Shown: positions 57,768 through 64,000 of the stretch, piece by piece
Numbering within the stretch: the stretch's first letter is position 1
Layout: each line of letters begins with the position of its first letter
Assembly: GCF_014303735.1 (NCBI RefSeq)
Contig: NZ_CP060296.1
Span: 2,367,501-2,431,500, forward strand
Length of the DNA: 64,000 nt
Direction of reading: 5' to 3'
Source of the DNA: Variovorax sp. PAMC28562
GTDB taxonomy: Bacteria > Pseudomonadota > Gammaproteobacteria > Burkholderiales > Burkholderiaceae_C
Program-made: the position numbers and the translations under genes
Notes under the pieces: generated by a model
What the model saw: the letters and a program-made list of their open reading frames with translations, nothing else
Databases searched by the model: none
What the model was told of the DNA's origin: nothing

Positions 57768-58823
57768 ATGAATGGTTTTGGTGACTTCGATGTCGCACGG
57801 CTCGAGGTCTGGATGCGCGAGCGCATCGACGGCTTTCGGGCGCCGCTGACGCTCAGTCGATTCAAGGGCGGTCAGTCGAATCCGACTTACCTGGTCACCG
57901 ACGCGGCGGGCCAGCGCTACGTGTTGCGAAAGAAGCCCGATGGCGAGCTGTTGCCCTCGGCCCATGCGGTCGACCGCGAATTCCGCGTGATCGATGCGCT
58001 GCGTGGCACCGATGTGCCAGTCGCCAGCGCACGTGGGTATTGCGACGATGCCAATGTCATCGGCACGCCGTTCTACGTGATGGACTTCGTCGATGGCCGC
58101 ATCCTCTGGGACCCGGCGCTGCCGGGGCTGGGCAATGCCGAACGCACCGCGATCTACGACGGCATGAACCGCGTGGTCGCCACCTTGCACCGTGTCGACT
58201 ACAAGGCGGTCGGCCTGGCGGACTATGGTCGCGCTGGTAACTTTTTCGACCGGCAGATCGGCCGTTGGACAAAGCAATACCAGGCGGCCGCGGCCGACGA
58301 TCCGATCCCCGCGATGGAGCGGCTCATCGAGTGGTTGCCGTCACATGTTCCACCCGGTGCGCAAGACGAGACGTGCATCTTTCATGGCGACTTGCGCATC
58401 GACAACATGATCTTTCACCAGACCGAACCGCGTGTGCTGGCGGTGCTCGACTGGGAGCTGTCGACGCTCGGCCATCCGCTTGCGGACTTCGCGTACCACG
58501 CACTGCCGTGGCGCCTCACGGCAGCTGAGTTTCGCGGCATGGCGGGCACAGACTACGCGGCGCTCGGTATCCCTGATGAAGCCACCTACCTGATGACGTA
58601 CTGCAAGCGTGTCGGACGCGAGCCGATCGACCCGGCGCATTGGGAGTTCTACCTGACGTACAGCATGTTCCGGTTGGCCGCCATTCTTCATGGCATCTCG
58701 AAGCGTGCGCGCGATGGCACGGCCTCCAGCGCCGAAGCCATAGAAACGGGAGCGCGGGCACGGCCGATAGCGGAGGCGGCCTGGCGACAAGTCGAGGCGC
58801 ACTTTTCGCGCGGCGAGCGCTAG
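57768..58823 (+). CDS. APH-family phosphotransferase, LvaA/ACAD10-11 kinase type
   Basis: The protein has 351 residues from ATG 57768, with AAGG upstream. The kinase-like fold is clear: FKGGQSNPTYLVTD (glycine-rich loop), YVLRKKPDGELLPSAHAVDREF (ATP-binding Lys), FVDGRILWDPALP, catalytic FHGDLRIDNMIFH (His206, Asp208) and VLDWELSTLGHPLADFAY (metal-binding Asp). The pattern is that of ACAD10/11-linked and LvaA-like kinases, not of aminoglycoside resistance enzymes. LvaA phosphorylates 4-hydroxyacyl-CoA in levulinate catabolism. The next gene codes an acyl-CoA dehydrogenase, the matching partner in that chemistry. Confidence 0.88.
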   Translation: MNGFGDFDVARLEVWMRERIDGFRAPLTLSRFKGGQSNPTYLVTDAAGQRYVLRKKPDGELLPSAHAVDREFRVIDALRGTDVPVASARGYCDDANVIGTPFYVMDFVDGRILWDPALPGLGNAERTAIYDGMNRVVATLHRVDYKAVGLADYGRAGNFFDRQIGRWTKQYQAAAADDPIPAMERLIEWLPSHVPPGAQDETCIFHGDLRIDNMIFHQTEPRVLAVLDWELSTLGHPLADFAYHALPWRLTAAEFRGMAGTDYAALGIPDEATYLMTYCKRVGREPIDPAHWEFYLTYSMFRLAAILHGISKRARDGTASSAEAIETGARARPIAEAAWRQVEAHFSRGER

Positions 58824-58895
58824 CGGCGCGCCATAGAAAGCGCATCAGGTTCTTCAGTCAACGTTGTTGTTTGCAACACCCTTCGAAAGGTTCTC

Positions 58896-60098
58896 GTGTT
58901 CGAGTTTTCCCCCACGGTCCAGGATCTCCAGAAGCGCCTTTCGGCTTTCATGGAAGAGCACATCTATCCCAACGAGAAGCGCTATTACAAAGAGGCTGAA
59001 GAGCTCGGCCCGTGGAAGGTAGCGCCGTTGCTCGACGAGCTGAAACCCAAGGCGCGCGATGCCGGACTCTGGAACCTTTTTTTGCCTGAGTCTTCTCATG
59101 GCGCGGGCCTGACCAACTTCGAATACGCGCCGCTTTGCGAAATCATGGGCCGATCGCATCTGGCGCCTGAAGTCTTCAACTGTTCGGCACCCGACACCGG
59201 CAACATGGAAGTGCTGGCTCGCTATGGCACGCCCGAGCATCAGGAGCGCTGGCTGAAGCCTTTGCTGGCCGGCGAGATCCGCTCGTGCTTTGCAATGACC
59301 GAACCCGATGTTGCATCGAGCGATGCGACCAACATCGAGTCGAGCATCGTGCGCGACGGTGACGACTACGTCATCAACGGCCACAAGTGGTACACGACCA
59401 ACGCGACCGACCCGCGCTGCAAGATTGCGATCTTCATGGGCAAGTCCGACCCGGACAATACCGATCGCCACAAGCAGCAATCGATGATCCTCGTGCCGCT
59501 CGACACCCCCGGCGTCACGGTGGTGCGTGCCATTGCCGTCTTCGGTTTCTACGGCGTGCCCGACCGTGCTTCCGAGGTCACTTTCGACAACGTGCGGGTG
59601 CCGGCGTCCAACATGTTGCTGGGCGAAGGCCGCGGTTTCGAGATCGCACAGGGCCGCCTCGGGCCTGGTCGCATTCACCATTGCATGCGCCTCGTCGGCC
59701 TGGCCGAGCGCATGCTCGAGAAGATGTGCAAGCGCAGCCTGTCGCGCGTGGCTTTTGGCAAGCCGATCGCGCAGCAGGGCGTGACCATCGAGCGCATCGC
59801 GCAGTCGCGCATCCTCATCGAGCAGACGCGACTGCTCACGCTCAACGCGGCGCACCGCATGGACACCGTGGGCAACAAGGTCGCCAAGGCCGACATCGCG
59901 ATGATCAAGGTGGCAGCGCCGCAAATGGCCTGCCAGGTCATCGACTGGACCATTCAGGCCTTTGGCGGGGGCGGCACGAACAACGACGAAGGCATCGCGT
60001 CGGCCTATGCGACGGCGCGGCTGTTGCGGCTGGCCGACGGACCCGATGAAGTGCACCGTAACCAGATCGGCAAACTGGAACTGGCCAAGTACCGTTAA
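58896..60098 (+). CDS. Acyl-CoA dehydrogenase, LvaC/ACAD11-like partner
   Basis: The protein has 400 residues from GTG 58896, with AAAGG upstream. Features: [113 protein letters not shown] and [35 protein letters not shown]. The WYTTNA and GRIHHCMR segments fit the ACAD10/11 branch. Together with the phosphotransferase 72 bp upstream it could convert a 4-hydroxyacyl-CoA, through a phosphorylated intermediate, to a 3-hydroxyacyl-CoA that the FadB/J-type enzyme could oxidise. Confidence 0.9.
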   Translation: MFEFSPTVQDLQKRLSAFMEEHIYPNEKRYYKEAEELGPWKVAPLLDELKPKARDAGLWNLFLPESSHGAGLTNFEYAPLCEIMGRSHLAPEVFNCSAPDTGNMEVLARYGTPEHQERWLKPLLAGEIRSCFAMTEPDVASSDATNIESSIVRDGDDYVINGHKWYTTNATDPRCKIAIFMGKSDPDNTDRHKQQSMILVPLDTPGVTVVRAIAVFGFYGVPDRASEVTFDNVRVPASNMLLGEGRGFEIAQGRLGPGRIHHCMRLVGLAERMLEKMCKRSLSRVAFGKPIAQQGVTIERIAQSRILIEQTRLLTLNAAHRMDTVGNKVAKADIAMIKVAAPQMACQVIDWTIQAFGGGGTNNDEGIASAYATARLLRLADGPDEVHRNQIGKLELAKYR

Positions 60099-60125
60099 TC
60101 TTCGCTCAAACCGAAGGAGACAAAC

Positions 60126-60968
60126 ATGCAACAGATTCGAATCGACGCGCCTACCGCCGTGCGGACTTCGGCTTCTTCATCGTCTGCGTCGGAGCGCGTG
60201 ATGTGGCTCAACGCCGATCGCGTGCTGTACGTCGGGCTTCATGGTGAACCCTCGCTGCGCACACTCGGTGCGTTATCGATCTATGTTTCGCTGAAGCTTC
60301 CGCACAAGATCTGCATCGACGGCGGCGAGTGGAGCGAGACCGAATTTTCGGTGGTGCCGCCCGGCGTGCCGCATCGCATCGTGTGCGGTGAACGCATGAT
60401 TTGCAATGTGCTGATCGAGTCGGAAACAGTGGATCTGCAAAGCTTGCCAGACTGCATTCGCACTGGCCGCGGTGCGGTGGATGCACCCGAGGCACTGCAA
60501 GCCATGCGCGATGCGCTCGATCGCTTCAAGCGCTGCCCTCTCAGGCAGTACGAACGAACTGAAGATTTCGATCGCAGCTTCTTCGGATGCGCTTTGCCCT
60601 CACGCCCGATCGATCGCCGCATTCTTGCTGTGCTGGACCGCATCAAGCGAGACCCGAACAGCCACACCTCGGCCGAAGATTGCGCAGTGGCGTCGCACCT
60701 GTCGGTGTCGCGCTTTCTGCATCTATTCAAGGCGGAAGTGGGATCGCCGTTTCGGAGTTTCCGAACCTGGCAGCGTGCGCGCAGCGTCCTCTACTACGTG
60801 ACGCAAAGCGCGAACCTCGCCAACATCGCACTCGATGTCGGCTACCCGGACTCGACGCATTTCAGCCATTCGATACGGCAGGTCTACGGGCTCACGCCCA
60901 AGTCAATTTTTGCCGGCTGCCGCAAGCTCGCGCTGTACGGCAGCGGGGCCGCTGTTACTTCGCGGTAG
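60126..60968 (+). CDS. AraC family transcriptional regulator
   Basis: The protein has 280 residues, preceded by GAAGGAGAC, 27 bp after the acyl-CoA dehydrogenase gene. The N-terminal ~130 residues look like a cupin-type sensor (ERVMWLNADRVLYVGLHGEPSLRT read in parts, then SVVPPGVPHRIVCGERMICNVLIES). The C-terminal AraC pair of HTH motifs spans ~170-265 (CAVASHLSVSRFLHLFKAEVGSPFRSFRTWQRARS, NLANIALDVGYPDSTHFSHSIRQVYGLTPKSI, in parts). As the last gene of the operon it may control the same pathway. Its 3' end overlaps the convergent small secreted protein gene by 14 bases. Confidence 0.88.
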   Translation: MQQIRIDAPTAVRTSASSSSASERVMWLNADRVLYVGLHGEPSLRTLGALSIYVSLKLPHKICIDGGEWSETEFSVVPPGVPHRIVCGERMICNVLIESETVDLQSLPDCIRTGRGAVDAPEALQAMRDALDRFKRCPLRQYERTEDFDRSFFGCALPSRPIDRRILAVLDRIKRDPNSHTSAEDCAVASHLSVSRFLHLFKAEVGSPFRSFRTWQRARSVLYYVTQSANLANIALDVGYPDSTHFSHSIRQVYGLTPKSIFAGCRKLALYGSGAAVTSR

Positions 60969-61323
60969 CAGGCGTGGCTTGCTGCGCTTGCACTGCCGGC
61001 GCAGGACGCGCCATTGTCGAAAGCAAGCGGCTGTTGTACTTGGATCCACCGCTCACGTTTTGATCGGGTGCATGGGCGGTTGCGACAGCGCTTTCGTACA
61101 CCGCGTCGGGGTTAGCGACCGGCTTGAAGGCTTCCGCACCGCGTGAGCCACGCGCCACGTTCTGGTTGGGCGCAGCCGCGGTGCTGACAGCTTCGGCATC
61201 GACGTCGGCGCGGTTCTTCGACGAAACATGGGTGTGCACACCGTTGTAGCCTTCAGCCTGTGCGCCGGTGATGGCGAGCAGGGAAAGTGCGGCTGCGGCG
61301 GTGATGATCTGTAGCTTGTTCAT
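60955..61323 (-). CDS. Small secreted protein of unknown function
   Basis: The protein has 122 residues from ATG 61323, with GAGGA upstream on the minus strand. A clear signal peptide ends in GAQA (near residue 23). The mature part has a loose repeat: the segment ADVDAEAVSTAAAPNQNVARGSRG is echoed by DAVYESAVATAHAPDQNVSGGSK, each with a PxQNVxxGS core. This resembles short periplasmic Comamonadaceae proteins of unknown role related to the DUF4148 type. No cysteines are present, and it ends with a Pro/Ala/Gln-rich tail. Confidence 0.65.
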   Translation of the reverse strand: MNKLQIITAAAALSLLAITGAQAEGYNGVHTHVSSKNRADVDAEAVSTAAAPNQNVARGSRGAEAFKPVANPDAVYESAVATAHAPDQNVSGGSKYNSRLLSTMARPAPAVQAQQATPATAK

Positions 61324-61621
61324 ACGGTCCTCGGAAGATGTTGTTTGATTGGGTTCGCTTCGACAGCCCTTGCTGACTGCAGGTCTGTGCGATGAAGTGT
61401 CCGGGCGTCAGGGCCTTTTGAGCTCGACCAATCAGAGACACGGTGTTTCTGTGCGGGCAACAATGGATGCGGGTTTCGATGGCATTGCCGTTGCGCTTCA
61501 AACCGCGAGCGTCTTTCAGTACGCCGGTTTTCTGCATGCGGGCCTCATCGGCGGATTGCTAGATGCTGCCTGTGGTTTTGCTGCGGCGCCGACGTCGGGC
61601 CGCGCGCAAGCGCTCGCTAGG
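61324..61621. other. Intergenic stretch without a confident gene
   Basis: This 298-bp stretch lies between two minus-strand secreted-protein genes and should hold the promoter of the first. Frames open on both strands across it show neither a ribosome site nor recognisable motifs. Confidence 0.35.
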
Positions 61622-62023
61622 TCAGGGCCTGCGACGCTGACTCGTGCTCGGTGCGGGCAATTGCATCGGACTGGTCGCGAGCAGATCTTTGTAGAGCGCT
61701 TCGGTAGCGTTGAGCATCGTGCCGAGCGGGTGTGCGCGGCAGTATCTTTCGATCGACTGCGCCATCGACTCTGGCGGCGGCAGCGCGGCACTCGTCATGA
61801 TGAAGTCGAGTCGCGCCATGTTGGCGCCCGACAGGTAGCCTTGCACCCAGTAGATCCACGGATCTTCCTTGCGCGCAGCTCGCGCTTGCAGGTACTCGTT
61901 GCAGCCTTTGACGGCAAAGCCCTGCACGTTCATTTGCTGGGCTTGCGCGCCGTTGCCGCACACGGCCAGCATCGCCGTCAGCAGGATCGTCGACAACGCC
62001 AATGCGGCCCTCGTCTTCAGCAT
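61622..62023 (-). CDS. Secreted protein of unknown function, possibly Rap1a/Tai-like
   Basis: The protein has 133 residues from ATG 62023, with a strong AAGGAG site on the minus strand. The signal peptide ends in GAQAQ near residue 29. The mature domain, with KGCNEYLQARA, YWVQGYLSGANMARLD and QSIERYCRAHPLGTMLNATEALYKDL, has two cysteines that could form a disulfide. The GYLSG and ERYCRAHP pattern is reminiscent of Rap1a/Tai-type immunity-like domains, which also occur in proteins without a toxin partner; no effector gene is seen beside it. This assignment is tentative. Confidence 0.6.
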   Translation of the reverse strand: MLKTRAALALSTILLTAMLAVCGNGAQAQQMNVQGFAVKGCNEYLQARAARKEDPWIYWVQGYLSGANMARLDFIMTSAALPPPESMAQSIERYCRAHPLGTMLNATEALYKDLLATSPMQLPAPSTSQRRRP

Positions 62024-62333
62024 GCGTCTCCTTGAAGTTCAATCTCAGTATCGATCATTCGCCAATTCATTCGTCATTGCCCTGGCGGCGTCGGCTTGCG
62101 TCCGGACAGTGCGAGTTGCAGCCGGTACATGCATCGCTGCCGCGACCCAGCGTGCGTCGTACATGGCGGTGAGCATGAGTCCCGACTGTTCCGGCGTGCC
62201 ACGCGCGGGTGATGCCGACAGCGGTTGGCGCGTGAAGATCGATCATGCAGCCGACGACATGGTGAACTTCATCGTAGCGAGTGCAAGGCTCAGGCCATGT
62301 TCGGGCGCACGATCGGCTGCACTTTCGGCTGTA
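62024..62333. other. Intergenic stretch, possible gene remnant on the minus strand
   Basis: This 310-bp stretch has no confident gene. On the minus strand 62045-62176 opens 43 codons from ATG 62176 (MLTAMYDARWVAAAMH then VPAATRTVRTQADAARAM), and the frame continues upstream in a protein-like way for ~22 codons before a stop without another start. It could be the remnant of a lost gene's end. There is no ribosome site. Confidence 0.3.
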
Positions 62334-63257
62334 TCACCATCGAAGTTCTTCTGGCGCGCCGCGCAGGGAGTCCGTCAGGTCGACTGGCATTCGCGAGCGC
62401 GCGGCAGGGTCGCCGAATACGCGCGACAGGGGTGCCACGACGATGCCCGTCGTTGCGTGCAGCGCATCGAGGTCGAGCGCCCGCAGGGTCGCGTACTCGC
62501 GCCTGCGCGATTCATCGTGGGGCGTGGACTGGCCTTGCAACCCATGCGGTGCGTCACCGAGCGACGGGTGGCACATCAGCACGTCGCCGCTGCGGCATTG
62601 CCGCAGCCATTGCGCAAAGGCGTGCCGGTAGTCGCCCTCTGTGGCCGGAAAGGGGTACACGCCGAGCAAGCACCGACTCATCGGAACGCCGTGCTGTTCC
62701 GCGAGACGCTGCAGCGCGCCACCGCCGAGCGCATGGATCACTCTCGCCTTGGCGTCGGTCTTGCCGCGCGGCAGCCATCTTGGCTCGGCAGGCGCCGTGT
62801 TGCGCAACCACGGCGGTGCCGCCCGGTACCGGCCCATCAGTTCTGCAATGAGCAGATCGCGCACACCCGGCAGTTGGTGCACGTGTCGATGCCCGTCGAC
62901 GAACGCAGGCGCGCGCCCCATCCGGTCTTCGAAGCTGTTCAACTGAAAGCGGATCTCGTCGCGCAAACGGTTGCCCTGCAGCAGACCCAGATAGGCCATC
63001 GCGATGAGCGACACCAGGCTGCCGTCGCGGCCGCCCGGCGCCGATGGAAAGTCCAGGTCGAGGTGCAGTCCAATGTCGACATGCTCGGCATCGAGCTGCC
63101 GCAAATCGGGCGACCCGGCATGCCAGAACTTGCGCCGCACCATGCAGCCGATGGCGGAAATCTTGCCAAGTTCGGCAAGTTCGAGTGCCGCCGCATCGAT
63201 GCCCTCGCTCAGGCCGAAGTCGTCGGCACAGATGCACAAGAAGCGTTCGTCGCTCAT
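62334..63257 (-). CDS. ChbG/YdjC (HpnK-like) polysaccharide deacetylase family protein
   Basis: The protein has 307 residues from ATG 63257, which overlaps the upstream TGA by four bases. Typical YdjC elements are RFLCICADDFGLSEGIDAAALELAELG (Asp pair for the metal, read in parts), HVDIGLHLDLDF (His of the metal site), FVDGHRHVHQLPGVRDLL (second His cluster) and GDVLMCHPSL near the end. Members remove acetyl groups from sugar amides such as chitobiose, or act on hopanoid and lipid-linked sugars. Coupling to a glycosyltransferase-39 gene suggests a role in envelope glycan or lipid A-type decoration. Confidence 0.9.
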   Translation of the reverse strand: MSDERFLCICADDFGLSEGIDAAALELAELGKISAIGCMVRRKFWHAGSPDLRQLDAEHVDIGLHLDLDFPSAPGGRDGSLVSLIAMAYLGLLQGNRLRDEIRFQLNSFEDRMGRAPAFVDGHRHVHQLPGVRDLLIAELMGRYRAAPPWLRNTAPAEPRWLPRGKTDAKARVIHALGGGALQRLAEQHGVPMSRCLLGVYPFPATEGDYRHAFAQWLRQCRSGDVLMCHPSLGDAPHGLQGQSTPHDESRRREYATLRALDLDALHATTGIVVAPLSRVFGDPAARSRMPVDLTDSLRGAPEELRW

Positions 63258-64000
63258 GACGCATCTCCAGTCGACGGGCGTGCTGGCTTGCCGAATGCGA
63301 CGCAGCCCGCACTTGGACGCTGCGGGCCATCGAAGCGCCAGATGGCTGCCTCCTGGTTGTGCGCAACCGGAACAAAGCGCTGGTCGAGGAGCCAGGGCGA
63401 CGTGAGAAACGAAGCCGACGAGCCGACGATCCAGGTGCGCTTCGGCATGCAGAGCACGCGCGGGAGATCTTCTCGATTTACCAGCGTGGTGGCCGCCCTG
63501 GCGGGCTCGAATCGGCCCGCGTCGCTCAACTCGTTGCGCCAGTTGTCGTGCAGCGGCAAGGCAGGATCCTGCCAGTCGCTCACGACCATGACCGTGTGCT
63601 TCAGCTTCCAGTAGAACGGGATCTCGTAGTAGTAGGCATCGAGCATCACGACCTGATCGTCTGCTGCGATGCGCTCCTCGGCGGGCAGATACAGCCGCGC
63701 GCCGGGCGGCGTGCCCAGCCGGTCTGCAACGATCACCGAAGCAACGCAGATGACGGCGGCAACGCCGGTCGTCCACTGCAGCTTAGGGCTCGTCATCCAC
63801 CGCGTCGGTGTCGTGGCACGCAAGGCTCTCGCGATGAACCATGCGAGCGGTGGCAGGGCTGGGAGCACATAGCCGATGAGCTTGGATTTCGGCAGGGAGA
63901 AGAACACCACGATCACGATGAACCAGACGAGCATCAGCCAGTCGACATCGGAAAATGCGGCGCTTGCAGTGGTGGCGGCCGAGGTGTGGCCGCTGTGCCG
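63254..64000 (-). CDS. ArnT-like glycosyltransferase family 39 protein, C-terminal part (5' end outside window)
   Basis: The frame is open to the right edge, so the first part lies outside. The visible ~248 residues begin in a membrane region (LMLVWFIVIVVFFSLPKSKL, then GYVLPALPPLAWFIARAL), another helix at WTTGVAAVICVASVIVADRLG, and a soluble C-terminal domain (MLDAYYYEIPFYWKLKHTVMVV, PRVLCMPKRTWIVGSS). The SLPKSKLIGYVLPALPPLA pattern is characteristic of ArnT/PMT-type transferases, which use undecaprenyl-phosphate sugars on the periplasmic face. It overlaps the deacetylase gene by four bases, an arrangement recalling the transferase/deacetylase logic of lipid A modification. Confidence 0.85.
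   Translation of the reverse strand, partial: RHSGHTSAATTASAAFSDVDWLMLVWFIVIVVFFSLPKSKLIGYVLPALPPLAWFIARALRATTPTRWMTSPKLQWTTGVAAVICVASVIVADRLGTPPGARLYLPAEERIAADDQVVMLDAYYYEIPFYWKLKHTVMVVSDWQDPALPLHDNWRNELSDAGRFEPARAATTLVNREDLPRVLCMPKRTWIVGSSASFLTSPWLLDQRFVPVAHNQEAAIWRFDGPQRPSAGCVAFGKPARPSTGDAS

Noticed and set aside
57768..58823. APH-fold protein as aminoglycoside phosphotransferase
   Set aside because: Sequence around the HGD motif and the adjoining acyl-CoA dehydrogenase gene match the LvaA/ACAD10-11 kinase group instead.
62045..62176. 43-codon minus-strand frame before the secreted-protein gene
   Set aside because: Protein-like composition but no ribosome site, no recognised motif and a start that truncates a longer open stretch; reported only as a possible remnant in the intergenic entry.

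Overview
The window is GC-rich, densely coding bacterial chromosome. The gene content (two-subunit XdhA/XdhB, BMP-family purine importer, AtuA/geranyl-CoA-type carboxylase genes, PA2169/DUF2383 and DUF4188 proteins, RhlE-type helicase) and the codon use point to a Burkholderiales member, most likely Comamonadaceae (Variovorax-like). This is inferred from protein resemblance alone. I see no rRNA, tRNA, CRISPR array, transposase or prophage gene.

Layout. 1-11.6 kb is a stress/envelope miscellany: the tail of a large-subunit catalase, a DUF2383 four-helix protein, a DUF2252 protein, an AI-2E-type permease carrying extra cytoplasmic domains, a glycine-rich lipoprotein, a cardiolipin-synthase-like phospholipase D, an Nramp-like transporter, DUF4188, a Met-rich lipoprotein and a DUF302 protein with a damaged start. 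11.8-29.0 kb is a one-strand purine uptake and catabolism island: xanthine dehydrogenase, LysR regulator, ABC importer (double ATPase, two permeases, BMP lipoprotein), MFS exporter, adenine/adenosine deaminase, a second BMP protein, an acyl-CoA synthetase and guanine deaminase. Adenine and guanine would be deaminated to hypoxanthine and xanthine, then oxidised to urate. 29.0-34.9 kb holds housekeeping genes: dcd, a YpfJ-type zinc peptidase, a DEAD-box helicase, apaH and a CNNM/CorC protein.

34.9-54.0 kb is an Atu/Liu-like acyl-CoA pathway (AtuA-like, TIGR03084, carboxyltransferase, acyl-CoA dehydrogenase, biotin carboxylase, enoyl-CoA hydratase, FadB/J-type enzyme). Between its two halves sits a 6.8-kb module at 38.9-45.7 kb: an amino-acid-type binding protein, a permease fused to its own ATPase, an acetamidase/formamidase, a convergent AraC regulator fused in one reading frame to a second acetamidase/formamidase, and a RidA protein. 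This enzyme-tethered regulator is the most unusual object in the window.

54.0-61 kb has a serine hydrolase, a GntR/FCD regulator, a ChrA transporter, and a phosphotransferase plus acyl-CoA dehydrogenase pair resembling the LvaA/LvaC and ACAD10/11 arrangement, followed by an AraC regulator. A palindrome of the form ATTGTC-N-GACAAT occurs upstream of both gntR and the phosphotransferase gene, suggesting a small GntR regulon. 61-64 kb holds two small secreted proteins, a ChbG/YdjC-type deacetylase and the end of an ArnT-like glycosyltransferase running off the window.
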